Notes: generated by a model from the letters alone, not told the origin. Positions 9,175 through 18,207 are shown, counted from the first letter of the stretch. The stretch: 64,000 bases of DNA from JALSNL01 sp036479585 (GCA_965224785.1 OZ245062.1:1116001-1180000), one strand, 5' to 3'. A program made the numbers and translations.

Positions 9175-9339
9175 TTATTGACCCCAATCTTCTTCTTCTT
9201 GTGGAGCTTCACTAACTTCAAACGGATCAATTTTTGTAACTTCTAATTCAGTTCCACAATCGGAACACTCAATAAGTTCACCTTGAACTGTATCTTTTCC
9301 TAATTCTACTTCTGCTCCACATACCGGACATTCAGGCAT
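9175..9339 (-). CDS. lysW: LysW amino-group carrier protein with C-terminal Gln (EDWGQ)
   Basis: 54-residue acidic protein. Two CxxC knuckles (C4-P-V-C7 and C25-S-D-C28) form the small zinc-binding domain of LysW. The tail is Glu/Asp-rich and ends E-E-E-D-W-G-Q. In characterised LysW the end is EDWGE, and the gamma-carboxyl of that final Glu carries amino-adipate through to lysine. Here the last codon is CAA (9178-9180) followed by TAA, so the carrier as encoded lacks the acceptor carboxylate. AGGAG precedes the ATG by a normal distance. First gene of the operon, with a clear Bacteroidota-type promoter upstream. Cytoplasmic; binds LysX, LysZ, LysY and LysJ. Confidence 0.93.
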   Translation of the reverse strand: MPECPVCGAEVELGKDTVQGELIECSDCGTELEVTKIDPFEVSEAPQEEEDWGQ

Positions 9340-9381
9340 TTGTATTTCTCCTAAAAATATATTTGTTATTTATAAAACGTG

Positions 9382-9413
9382 CAAAAATAACTGTATAAAT
9401 GTATAAAACCAAA
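9382..9413 (-). promoter_or_regulatory. Promoter of the lysW operon (Bacteroidota type)
   Basis: On the minus strand TTTG (9410-9413) is followed after 20 nt by TATTTTTG (9382-9389), matching the -33 TTTG and -7 TAnnTTTG pattern of Bacteroidota housekeeping sigma factors. It lies about 45 nt upstream of the lysW ATG. Confidence 0.6.
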
Positions 9414-9715
9414 TTTCTTTAGAAATAAAATTATTGTTAAAGATAAAAAATGAATGAATATACATAGGTAGGAATAATGTGAAATTCTAAAAGTTGGAAA
9501 GCTAAGGTTAATAAAATCATACTCATGTAAGTTCATATCTCTTTTAGAGATAGGAACTTTGGAAAGCAAGTTAGAAACATTACTAAAAGTATTGCACAAG
9601 CTAAAAAATTATTCAGTACTTTCTTCATAAAGATGTCATCTCAAAAAACAGAGATGCCATCTTGTGTTTAGTAGCTATTAAAGTTAGCTAACAAATGACG
9701 AACAATTACTATTGC

Positions 9716-9761
9716 AATGTGCCAGGCACTTTTTTCAGCTGATGGAAGTGCCTGGCACATT
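9716..9761. repeat. TGCCAGGCAC-family hairpin, copy 1
   Basis: Perfect 16-bp stem AATGTGCCAGGCACTT / AAGTGCCTGGCACATT around a 14-nt loop. Related hairpins occur at 36066, 55519 and 58616, the last three directly at gene ends. Confidence 0.75.
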
Positions 9762-9790
9762 GATTTTGCAAGAAAATATTATTTTAAAAA

Positions 9791-9810
9791 TGAGTACTTC
9801 TACCTATATA
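9791..9810 (+). promoter_or_regulatory. Upstream site TGAGTA-N4-TACCTATATA
   Basis: Two divergent heptamer-like halves; TACCTAT fits the TACYYMT heptamer bound by NarL-type regulators. It lies about 100 nt before an FG-GAP gene. The same site recurs at 13832, 21523 and 23451 before other secreted-protein genes. Confidence 0.45.
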
Positions 9811-9908
9811 CTTTTTTGGGCTAATGTTTTATATTCAAGTCAGATAGATTTAAAACTTTCTCTTTTTTGTGACTAATTGTTTTTTGTCAAACTTAAATAG
9901 GAGTTCTT

Positions 9909-12900
9909 ATGTTACATAAACATAACACAATATATATACATTTAGTTTTGTTGCTTGTCTTACTTTTTTGCTTGCCAATTTTAGCACAGCAACAATCTGT
10001 TAGTACATCTAATAATTCTGCAGCAGCTTTAGGTAAAGCAAAACAACCGGACGCACCAAGTGCAATTGCCGAACGTTTTTTTAACGGAATGAATGCTGGA
10101 GACAAATTTGGAACAGCTGTTTCTTCAGCTGGAGATGTAAACGGAGACGGCTATGGTGACGTGATTGTTGGGGCTGATGGAAACAATGGTAATACCGGAA
10201 AAGCCTATATTTTTTTCGGTGGAAATATAATTAACAATATGCCTGATGTTACTCTAACCGGAGAAGCTTTCGGCGATCGGTTTGGCTATTCAGTTTCTAC
10301 TGCCGGAGATGTAAACGGAGACGGCTATAGTGATGTAATCGTTGGGGCTTATGTAAATGGTAGTTTTACTGGAAAAAGCTATTTATATTTTGGTAGTTAT
10401 ACAATAAGTGGAAATATAACCGCAAGCAATGCAGATGTTACAATGACCGGAGAAGCTACTTCTAATTTTTTCGGATATTCAGTATCGAGTGCTGGAGATG
10501 TAAACGGAGACGGTTATAGTGATGTAATTGTGGGGGCTTATGGAAATACTATTAATACCGGTAAAAGCTATATTTATTTTGGAGGCTCAACTATGAACCC
10601 CACAGCCAATGTAACATTGACTGGAGAAGTTACTGGTGATAGATTTGGCATTTCAGTTTCAAGCACCGGGGATGTAAACGGAGACGGTTATAGCGATGTT
10701 ATTGTTGGTGCTTTTGGGAATTCTAGTTTTACTGGGAAAAGTTACATATACTTGGGAGGATCAACAATGAACTCCGCAACGGATGTAACAATGTCTGGAG
10801 AAGCTGTTGGTGATCAGCTTGGATATTCAGTATCGACTGCCGGTGATGTAAATGGAGACGGCTATAGTGATGTAATTGTTGGAGCTTTTGGAAATTCTAG
10901 TTCTACCGGAAAAAGCTATATATACTTTGGCAGTTCAATAATGAACTCATCACCCAATGTAACAATGACTGGAGAATTCGCTGGTGATAGATTTGGTTAT
11001 TCCGTCTCCAACGGAGGAGACGTAAATGGAGATGGTTATAATGACGTTATTGTTGGAGCTGATAAAAATGATGCCGGAGGAAGTGATGCCGGACGCAGCT
11101 ATATTTACTATGGAGCTTCCAGTATGGATAATATAGTTGATGTAACAACGACCGGAAAAAATGCAGACGATAGGTTTGGTTTTTCAGTCTCCACTGCTGG
11201 AGATATGAATGCAGATGGCTACGATGATTTTATTGTTGGAGCTTACTTTAATGATATTAACGGAAGCAATTCCGGTAGAGCATATCTATACCTAAACTCA
11301 TTAACCGGAAGTGACATTGCAGATGATTTTTTTAGTGGAGAAGCTGCTACCGATTTTTTTGGTCTTTCAGTCTCTACGGCTGGGGATGTAAACGGAGATG
11401 GGTACAGCGATGTTATTGTGGGAGCTGCTAATAATAATAATAGTTCTACTGGAAAAAGTTATATTTATTTTGGTGGACCTAATATAGATAATATAGCCGA
11501 TGTTACAATGATTGGGGAAGCTACAAGTGATGGGTTTGGTAATTCAGTCTCCACCGCTGGAGATGTAAACGGAGATGGCTACAGTGATATAATTGTGGGG
11601 GCTAATACAATTAATGGTTTTACTGGAAAAAGCTATATCTTCTTTGGCGGTTCTTCAATTAGTGGAAATATAAATGCTTCTTCAGCCGATGTAACAATGA
11701 CTGGGGAAGCTACTAATAATTATTTTGGTGTTTCAGTATCTAGTGCCGGGGATGTAAACGGAGACGGCTATAGTGATGTTATTGTGGGGACGAATTTAAA
11801 AAACAGTAGCTACATATTTTTTGGTTCATCAACAATAGGTGGTAATATAAATGCATCATCAGCCAATGTAACAATGACTGGGGAAGCTACTAATAATTTT
11901 GGTGGTTCAGTTTCTAATGCCGGAGATGTAAATGGCGATGGTTACAGTGATGTTATTGTGGGGGCTTATTTGAATGATGCCGGAGGAAGTGATGCCGGAA
12001 AAAGTTACATATTTTTTGGTGGTTCAAGTATGACTGGAAATATAGCAGCTAGTAACGCCGACGTAACAATGACCGGAGAAGCTAGTGGTGATTGGTTTGG
12101 TCTTTCAGTCTCTGCCGCTGGAGATGTAAACGGAGACGGCTTTAGTGATGTTATTGTGGGGACTTATCGAAAAGATAGTTTTACCGGAAAAAGCTATATA
12201 TACTTTGGCGGTTCTTCAATTAGTGGAAATATAAATGCTTCATCAGCCGATGTAACAATGATTGGGGAAGCTACTAATAATTATTTTGGTAGATCAGTAT
12301 CGAGTGCCGGAGATGTAAACGGAGACGGTTATAGTGATGTGATTGTGGGAGCTTCTAGAAATGATTTTTTAACCGGCAAAAGCTATATTTATTTTGGCGG
12401 CTCATCTATGAATAGTTTTGCTGATGTAACAATGACTGGAGAACCAGGTAGTGGCTATTTTGGTCGTACAGTATCTAGTGCCGGCGATGTAAATGGAGAC
12501 GGTTATAGTGATATAGTTGTAGGAGCTTATGGTAAAAGGAAAAGCTACCTATACATATCCTCCTCACCACCAATAAAACCAAGAATTGCATCTGTAAAAG
12601 ATGTACCTGGCGACCAAGGTAGTTATGCGACAGTTAAATGGGTGCGTAGTGGTTACGATGCTCAAGGTATGAACAGACTAGACAAATATATTGTACAAAG
12701 AAGTACTCCGCCACAAGGTTCAGGCTTTGCTTGGGAGACCATTGCAAATATAGAACCAACATTCCAAAAATACTATCTTTATACAGCTAACACTTGGTAC
12801 GATTCAACGGCTAATAGTAGTGGTACAGTTTATTACCGTGTACTTGTCAGAGGAGTTGATGGCAATGAACTTTGGACTTCAAATATATTATACGGACACA

Positions 12901-13535
12901 GTGTAGATAACCTTGCTCCCGGAGCACCTCTTGGGTTTGCTGCAAATTCTTCTGGTAATAATACTGTTCTACATTGGCATCCAAACACAGAAAACGACTT
13001 GTATAATTATATTCTTTACAGAAGCAGTACACCAACAATAGATTTAAATACAGCTTCGCCAATAGCAAATGTAACGGACACATTATTTACAGATACAAAC
13101 CCACCAACTGGAGAAGTGTATTATTTTATAGTTGCACAAGACATACATAATAACTTAAGTCCACTTGCAACTGATGATATACTTTCCTTAGCTATTGTAG
13201 ATGTAAAAATATTTTTAGAAGGAGCATACAGCACACCTAGTATGACAACTAGCTTAACAGTACCAACTACATCGCCATACACTGATGCTTTAACAGTAGC
13301 TTCTATTCCGGCAAATGTTGTTGATTGGGTTTGGGTAGAATTAAGAAATAAAATAGACCCAACTATTTTGGAAAGTTCTCGTTCTGCCTTTGTACTTAGT
13401 AGTGGAAAGGTAGTTGATACAGATGGAAGCAGTACAGTTTCGTTTTTCGGAGTTTCAGATACACAATACTATATAGTAGTAAAACACAGAAATCATCTTG
13501 GAGTAATGAGTACAACTCCTGTAAATGTAAATTGA
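9909..13535 (+). CDS. Secreted FG-GAP protein, two seven-bladed propellers
   Basis: 1208 residues with a Sec signal peptide (LVLLLVLLFCLPILA, cleavage before QQQ). Exactly 14 FG-GAP blades with GDVNGDGYSDVIVGA calcium loops can be counted, which fits two seven-bladed propellers. Blade 7 is a distinct type (GDMNADGYDDFIVGA, then LYLNSLTGSDI) and probably closes the first propeller. A fibronectin III-like segment follows (about 12560-13190: SYATVKWVRSGYDAQG, APGAPLGFAANSSG, LYNYILYRSS), then the shared C-terminal module (VKIFLEGAY, VDWVWVELR, VVKHRNHLGVMS). No standard T9SS domain is seen. ATAGGAGTTCTT precedes the ATG. Probable calcium-binding adhesin or matrix protein on the cell surface. Confidence 0.9.
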   Translation: MLHKHNTIYIHLVLLLVLLFCLPILAQQQSVSTSNNSAAALGKAKQPDAPSAIAERFFNGMNAGDKFGTAVSSAGDVNGDGYGDVIVGADGNNGNTGKAYIFFGGNIINNMPDVTLTGEAFGDRFGYSVSTAGDVNGDGYSDVIVGAYVNGSFTGKSYLYFGSYTISGNITASNADVTMTGEATSNFFGYSVSSAGDVNGDGYSDVIVGAYGNTINTGKSYIYFGGSTMNPTANVTLTGEVTGDRFGISVSSTGDVNGDGYSDVIVGAFGNSSFTGKSYIYLGGSTMNSATDVTMSGEAVGDQLGYSVSTAGDVNGDGYSDVIVGAFGNSSSTGKSYIYFGSSIMNSSPNVTMTGEFAGDRFGYSVSNGGDVNGDGYNDVIVGADKNDAGGSDAGRSYIYYGASSMDNIVDVTTTGKNADDRFGFSVSTAGDMNADGYDDFIVGAYFNDINGSNSGRAYLYLNSLTGSDIADDFFSGEAATDFFGLSVSTAGDVNGDGYSDVIVGAANNNNSSTGKSYIYFGGPNIDNIADVTMIGEATSDGFGNSVSTAGDVNGDGYSDIIVGANTINGFTGKSYIFFGGSSISGNINASSADVTMTGEATNNYFGVSVSSAGDVNGDGYSDVIVGTNLKNSSYIFFGSSTIGGNINASSANVTMTGEATNNFGGSVSNAGDVNGDGYSDVIVGAYLNDAGGSDAGKSYIFFGGSSMTGNIAASNADVTMTGEASGDWFGLSVSAAGDVNGDGFSDVIVGTYRKDSFTGKSYIYFGGSSISGNINASSADVTMIGEATNNYFGRSVSSAGDVNGDGYSDVIVGASRNDFLTGKSYIYFGGSSMNSFADVTMTGEPGSGYFGRTVSSAGDVNGDGYSDIVVGAYGKRKSYLYISSSPPIKPRIASVKDVPGDQGSYATVKWVRSGYDAQGMNRLDKYIVQRSTPPQGSGFAWETIANIEPTFQKYYLYTANTWYDSTANSSGTVYYRVLVRGVDGNELWTSNILYGHSVDNLAPGAPLGFAANSSGNNTVLHWHPNTENDLYNYILYRSSTPTIDLNTASPIANVTDTLFTDTNPPTGEVYYFIVAQDIHNNLSPLATDDILSLAIVDVKIFLEGAYSTPSMTTSLTVPTTSPYTDALTVASIPANVVDWVWVELRNKIDPTILESSRSAFVLSSGKVVDTDGSSTVSFFGVSDTQYYIVVKHRNHLGVMSTTPVNVN

Positions 13536-13544
13536 GATAGATAT

Positions 13545-13718
13545 GAGAAGTGCGACAAAAACAAAACCCTCAAGGTTACTGCTTTTTAACCTTGAGGGTT
13601 TTTTGTAACGCAGATTTTTAATCTGGAAGTTGAAATGTCTAAATAATAATAAACCATTTTGCTTTATAATTATGAATTCCAAATCGTCATTCAGTATTTT
13701 TTATTTCCAAAAAAAAAC
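13545..13718 (+). repeat. Duplicated 3' flanking segment, copy A
   Basis: Matches 21285-21458 at a constant offset of 7740 with only a few differences. It contains the terminator, a GCAGATT-TTT-AATCTG palindrome and about 100 nt of AT-rich DNA, so downstream DNA was duplicated along with the FG-GAP gene. Confidence 0.85.
13563..13604 (+). terminator. Rho-independent terminator of FG-GAP gene
   Basis: 15-bp stem AAAACCCTCAAGGTT / AACCTTGAGGGTTTT ending in a T run, 28 nt after the stop codon. Confidence 0.85.
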
Positions 13719-13831
13719 CAAACTTGTCCCGATGTTTTTTTGCGGGATTTGGTCTTGGTAAAAAAAAACTAAAACAAAAACTAAAACCATCAAGGAAACT
13801 ACTTTTTAACCTTGAAGGTTACCTCTTAAAT

Positions 13832-13873
13832 TGAGTACTTCTACTCATATACATTTAAGATAAAATATCCTAA
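13832..13873 (+). promoter_or_regulatory. Tandem palindromes upstream of FG-GAP gene 14115
   Basis: TGAGTA-CTTC-TACTCA is a perfect 6-bp inverted repeat (13832-13847); a slightly imperfect TTAAGAT-AAAAT-ATCCTAA follows (13855-13873). The same pair, in the same order, occurs at 21523-21564 and 23451-23492. Confidence 0.5.
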
Positions 13874-13936
13874 ATTAAATGTATCTGTTTTTCTAAACAT
13901 TATGCGAGTAAACTATTTTTAATTCTTACTCTTAAA

Positions 13937-13955
13937 ACTACCAATATAGGTAGTT
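13937..13955 (+). promoter_or_regulatory. Second regulatory-type palindrome, ACTACC...GGTAGT
   Basis: CTACC-AATAT-AGGTAG inverted repeat, about 160 nt before the FG-GAP start; it resembles the reverse complement of the TACCTAT half-site. Confidence 0.35.
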
Positions 13956-13990
13956 GATATTTATAAGTTATTTTTCTACTTTGTATTTGT

Positions 13991-14010
13991 AAAGTGATAT
14001 AAAACACTTT
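13991..14010 (+). promoter_or_regulatory. CRP/FNR-like palindrome
   Basis: AAAGTG-ATATAAAA-CACTTT, a perfect 6-bp inverted repeat that fits AGTGA-N6-ACACT. About 105 nt before the ATG at 14115. Confidence 0.35.
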
Positions 14011-14114
14011 GTCTTTATATAATTACGTATAACTTGAATGTCTTAATAAGACATTTCCTCTTTTTGAGTAATGTTTTAAGCTTAATCTTTTTCTAAATTT
14101 GTTTAGGAGTTTTT

Positions 14115-17100
14115 ATGTTACAAAAACAAAACAATATATATACAATATTTACTTTGCTACTTACGTTACTTTTTTGCTTGCCAATTGTGGCACAACAACA
14201 ATCTGTTAACTCAACTACAAAAAGTAATTCTGCAACAGCTTTAGGCAAAGCAAAACAACCAGATGCACCAAGTGCAATTGCCGAACGTTTTTTTAACGGA
14301 TTGAATGCAGATGACAATTATGGACAATCAGTTTCATCTGCAGGCGATGTTAATGGAGATGGATATGACGATTTAATAATTGGAGCCGCTGGATATGATG
14401 ATGGTTCAGCTTTTAATGCTGGAAGAGCCTACATATATTTTGGGGGTAACATAATTAACAATATTCCAGATGTTATTCTAACCGGTGAAACTAATAACAA
14501 CTTATTTGGATTGGCTGTTTCCACTGCCGGAGATGTAAACGGAGATGGATATAGTGATGTTATTATTGGAGCACTTGGTAATAATAGTAATACTGGAAAA
14601 AGCTATATATTTTTTGGTTCATCTTCAATTAGTGGAAATATAAACTCTTCATCTGCAGATGTTACTATGACTGGTGAAACAACTAATAATAGTTTTGGCG
14701 GTTCAGTATCAACAGCCGGAGATGTAAACGGAGATGGGTATGGCGATGTAATTGTTGGGGCAAAAAGTATTAATAGCAATACTGGAAAAAGCTACATATT
14801 TTTTGGCTCATCATCAATTAGTGGGAATATAAATGCTTTATCTGCAGATGTTACTATGACTGGGGAAACAACTAATAATATTTTTGGTGGTTCAGTATCA
14901 ACAGCCGGAGATATAAACGGAGATGGGTATGGTGATGTGATTGTGGGAGCTGTTGGCACTACTAATTCTACTGGAACGAGTTATGTCTATTTTGGTTCGT
15001 CATCATTTAGTGGAAATATAAATGCTTTATCTGCAGATGTTATTATGACTGGTGAAACTATTGTTAATTATTTTGGATTGTCTGTTTCTACTGCTGGAGA
15101 TGTTAATGGAGATGGTTATAGTGATGTTATAGTTGGGGCAAGAGGGAATAATAGTGCAATCGGAAAAAGCTATATATTTCTGGGGTCACCAACCATTGGT
15201 GGAAGTGTTACTGCTACTAATGCAGACGTAAAAATGACAGGAGAAGCGGCTTCTGATAATTTTGGCCGTTCAGTTTCTACAGCCGGCGATGTAAATGGAG
15301 ATGGTTATAGTGATGTTATTGTTGGGGCTTATTTCAATGACGCTGGAGGAATTGATGCTGGACGTAGTTACATCTATTATGGAGGTTTAAGTATGGATAA
15401 CATTGCCGATGTAACAATGTCTGGAGAAACTAGTAGTGATCAGTTTGGTTATTCAGTTTCCACAGCCGGTGATATGAATGGAGATGGTTACGATGATTTT
15501 ATTGTTGGTGCTATTTTTAATGACATTAACGGAAGCAACTCTGGAAGAGCATACCTTTACCTAAACTCTTTAACTGGAAGCGACATTACAGATGATTTTT
15601 TTACCGGAGAAGCAGCGAATAACTTATTTGGTATTAGAGTCTCCACGGCAGGCGATGTAAACGGAGATGGCTATAGTGATGTTATTGTGGGAGCTTATGG
15701 TAATAATGGTTCTACCGGAAAAAGTTATATTTATTTTGGCGGACACAATAGAGATAATATTGCCGATGTAACAATGACTGGGGAAGCTACTTCAAATGTT
15801 TTTGGTAACTCAGTATCGAGTGCTGGGGATGTAAACGGAGACGGCTATAATGATGTTATTGTGGGGGCTAATGGAAATAATAGTAATACCGGAAAAAGCT
15901 ATATATTCTTTGGCGGTTCTTCAATAAGTGGAAATATAAATGCTTCATTAGCCGATGTAACAATGACCGGAGAAGCGACTAATAATTCTTTTGGTAGCAC
16001 CGTATCGAGTGCCGGTGATGTAAACGGAGACGGCTATAGTGATGTTATTGTGGGGGCTAGTGGAAATAATAGTAATACCGGAAAAAGCTATATATTCTTT
16101 GGCGGTTCTTCAATAAGTGGAAATATAAATGCTTCATCAGCAGATGTAATAATGATTGGGGAAAGTACTAGTACCAGATTTGGTTTTTCAGTATCGAGTG
16201 CCGGTGATGTAAACGGAGATGGCTATAGTGATGTTATTGTGGGGGCTAGTGCAAATAATAGTAATACCGGAAAAAGTTATATATTCTTTGGCGGTTCTTC
16301 AATAAGTGGAAATATAAATGCTTCATTAGCCGATGTAACAATGACTGGAGAAGTTATTTCAAATAATTTTGGTATCTCAGTATCTAGTGCCGGTGATGTA
16401 AACGGAGACAGCTATAGTGATGTTATTGTGGGGGCAAGTGGAAATAATAGTAATACCGGAAAAAGCTATATATTCTTTGGCAATTCTTCAATAAGTGGAA
16501 ATATAAATGCTTCGTCAGCCGATGTAACAATGACTGGGGAAGCTACTTCTAATTTTTTTGGTAGCTCAGTATCGAGTGCTGGGGATGTAAACGGAGACGG
16601 CTATAATGATGTTATTGTGGGGGCTACTGGAAATAATAGTTTTACCGGAAAAAGCTATATTTACTTTGGCAATTCTTCAATAAGTGGAAATATAAATGTT
16701 TCATCAGCAAATGTAACAATGACCGGAGAAGCTACTAATAATTATTTTGGTCGGTCAGTATCGAGTGCCGGTGATGTAAACGGAGACGGCTATAGTGATG
16801 TTATTGTTGGGGCTTATAGAAATGATGCTGGAGGAAGTAATGCCGGACGCAGCTATTTATACATTTCTTCTTCCCCACCAATAAATCCAAGAATAGCTTC
16901 TGTAAAAGATGTACCTGGCGACCAAGGTAGTTATGCAACTGTTAAATGGGTACGTAGTGGTTACGACTCCCAAGAAGCAGATAAAATAACTGGCTATGAT
17001 GTTTACAGAAGTCATCCTCCAGCTGGAAGTGGTTTTGCTTGGCAATACCTAACAACAATTCCTTCTGCACACTATAAGTTTTATTCATACGATGCAATAA

Positions 17101-17852
17101 TGCCGTATGATTCAAGTGCAAATACATCTGGTACATTCTACTTTAACATAGTTGCAAGAACCGCAAACAGCAGCGAGTTTTGGAAGTCCGATATTGTTTA
17201 CGGACATAGTGTGGATAACCTTGCTCCCGGAGCACCTTCTGGTTTTGCAGCAAACTCATCCGGTGGAGATGTAGCTCTGCATTGGCATCCAAATACAGAA
17301 AGCGACTTGTACAATTACATTCTTTACAGAAGCAGTACACCAACAATAGATTTAAATACCGCTTCGCCAATAGCAAATTTAACAGATACATTATTTACAG
17401 ATACAAACCCACCAGCCGGAGAAGTGTATTATTTTATAGTTGCACAAGACATACATAATAATGTAAGTCCTTTAGCCACAGCCGGAGGAGGATTATTTGT
17501 TGAGGTAGGTTTAACAATACTGTTAGAAGGACCATATAATAGTAGCGGAAATATGAATGCAAACCTCACAGTTCCAAATATCTCTCCTTATAATTCTATT
17601 CATGTTGCAACTGTAATACCAGCCGGAGTAGTAGATTGGGTATTCATAGAGTTAAGAGACAAAAATAATTCCTCTACAGTATTAGGTTCAGTTTCTGCAT
17701 TTGTAAAAACAGATGGAACAATTGTAAGCATGTTCGGGAATAGTTCGGTGTTCGTTCCAGTAATGCACCCAATGTTAGATAAATATTTTATAGTAATTAA
17801 ACACAGAAATCATTTAGGTGTAATGAGTTCAGTTGCCGTAGATATAAATTAA
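14115..17852 (+). CDS. Secreted FG-GAP protein, two seven-bladed propellers
   Basis: 1245 residues; signal peptide ending LLFCLPIVA before QQQ. Fourteen FG-GAP blades are counted, and blade 7 is again the special form (GDMNGDGYDDFIVGA, LYLNSLTGSDI). Blades 9-13 are nearly identical at DNA level (189-bp units). One loop is altered (GDVNGDSYSD at about 16400), losing a conserved Gly. Then a fibronectin III-like region (about 16870-17490; VKWVRSGYDSQEADKITGYDVYR) and the shared C-terminal module (LTILLEGPY, VDWVFIELR, VIKHRNHLGVMS). N-terminal and fibronectin regions are close to those of the gene at 9909, so these are tandem paralogues. TTAGGAGTTTTT precedes the ATG. Role inferred as surface adhesion or matrix. 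Confidence 0.9.
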   Translation: MLQKQNNIYTIFTLLLTLLFCLPIVAQQQSVNSTTKSNSATALGKAKQPDAPSAIAERFFNGLNADDNYGQSVSSAGDVNGDGYDDLIIGAAGYDDGSAFNAGRAYIYFGGNIINNIPDVILTGETNNNLFGLAVSTAGDVNGDGYSDVIIGALGNNSNTGKSYIFFGSSSISGNINSSSADVTMTGETTNNSFGGSVSTAGDVNGDGYGDVIVGAKSINSNTGKSYIFFGSSSISGNINALSADVTMTGETTNNIFGGSVSTAGDINGDGYGDVIVGAVGTTNSTGTSYVYFGSSSFSGNINALSADVIMTGETIVNYFGLSVSTAGDVNGDGYSDVIVGARGNNSAIGKSYIFLGSPTIGGSVTATNADVKMTGEAASDNFGRSVSTAGDVNGDGYSDVIVGAYFNDAGGIDAGRSYIYYGGLSMDNIADVTMSGETSSDQFGYSVSTAGDMNGDGYDDFIVGAIFNDINGSNSGRAYLYLNSLTGSDITDDFFTGEAANNLFGIRVSTAGDVNGDGYSDVIVGAYGNNGSTGKSYIYFGGHNRDNIADVTMTGEATSNVFGNSVSSAGDVNGDGYNDVIVGANGNNSNTGKSYIFFGGSSISGNINASLADVTMTGEATNNSFGSTVSSAGDVNGDGYSDVIVGASGNNSNTGKSYIFFGGSSISGNINASSADVIMIGESTSTRFGFSVSSAGDVNGDGYSDVIVGASANNSNTGKSYIFFGGSSISGNINASLADVTMTGEVISNNFGISVSSAGDVNGDSYSDVIVGASGNNSNTGKSYIFFGNSSISGNINASSADVTMTGEATSNFFGSSVSSAGDVNGDGYNDVIVGATGNNSFTGKSYIYFGNSSISGNINVSSANVTMTGEATNNYFGRSVSSAGDVNGDGYSDVIVGAYRNDAGGSNAGRSYLYISSSPPINPRIASVKDVPGDQGSYATVKWVRSGYDSQEADKITGYDVYRSHPPAGSGFAWQYLTTIPSAHYKFYSYDAIMPYDSSANTSGTFYFNIVARTANSSEFWKSDIVYGHSVDNLAPGAPSGFAANSSGGDVALHWHPNTESDLYNYILYRSSTPTIDLNTASPIANLTDTLFTDTNPPAGEVYYFIVAQDIHNNVSPLATAGGGLFVEVGLTILLEGPYNSSGNMNANLTVPNISPYNSIHVATVIPAGVVDWVFIELRDKNNSSTVLGSVSAFVKTDGTIVSMFGNSSVFVPVMHPMLDKYFIVIKHRNHLGVMSSVAVDIN
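15873..16817 (+). repeat. Tandem 189-bp coding repeats (FG-GAP blades)
   Basis: Units starting near 15873, 16062, 16251, 16440 and 16629 repeat at exactly 189 bp (63 codons) with very high identity. Recent internal duplication or gene conversion is likely, and blade number may vary between strains. Confidence 0.85.
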
Positions 17853-18207
17853 TCCGGCTTCGTAAAAACAACTACGCCGCGACACGTGAGATATGAGCCT
17901 GCCCGCCATTCTTTAAGGCGGGACAAAAACAAAAACCATCAAGGATATTATTCTTGATGGTTTTTTAGTAACGCAGATTTTTAATCTGCAAGTTGAAAAG
18001 TTTCTTTTCTTAATTATAAATAGTTAAGTAAAACTATTACAATTGGCAAGTACAATAAATCTACAATTTTCTTTATTCTGTAATGACACAAATCACTTTT
18101 ATTTTTAAATAAAAAGTTATCTTTAATATCAAATAAGATATCTACTATTATTTTAATCAAAATTATTATTTCAATAATCACTTTATTATCTACTTATGGG
18201 AATTCTT
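17853..18207. other. Intergenic region between FG-GAP paralogues
   Basis: Contains a GGCTTCGTAAAAACAACTAC repeat (about 17856-17878) that recurs inverted near 38403-38436, a terminator (17932-17966), a GCAGATT-TTT-AATCTGC palindrome (17973-17989), and a TGA-CACAAA-TCA site at about 18082-18096 resembling CRP/FNR sites, about 110 nt before the next gene. Confidence 0.6.
17932..17966 (+). terminator. Rho-independent terminator
   Basis: 12-bp stem AAAACCATCAAG / CTTGATGGTTTT followed by T residues, after the FG-GAP gene. Confidence 0.8.

Larger units (their letters stand above)
9340..9908. other. Intergenic region between lysW and the first complete FG-GAP gene
   Basis: Contains the lysW promoter, a perfect 16-bp-stem hairpin (9716-9761) and a TGAGTA...TACCTAT site (9791-9810). 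A 77-codon minus-strand frame at 9366-9599 has no ribosome site or recognisable composition and covers the promoter, so it is not called. Confidence 0.6.
13536..14114. other. Intergenic region between FG-GAP paralogues
   Basis: 579 bases with no gene. Holds a terminator, the duplicated flanking block, a second imperfect ACCATCAAGG/CCTTGAAGGT hairpin (about 13787-13821), the regulatory palindromes listed separately, and a perfect ATGTCTTA-A-TAAGACAT palindrome at 14038-14054. Confidence 0.7.

Noticed and set aside
3186..9339. Arginine operon (ArgB/ArgC/ArgD with ArgX)
   Set aside because: Homocitrate synthase-type gene and the EFKNS-type LysX signature fit lysine; dual use cannot be fully excluded.
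9366..9599. 77-codon minus-strand frame
   Set aside because: Covers the lysW promoter, no ribosome site, low-complexity hydrophobic translation.
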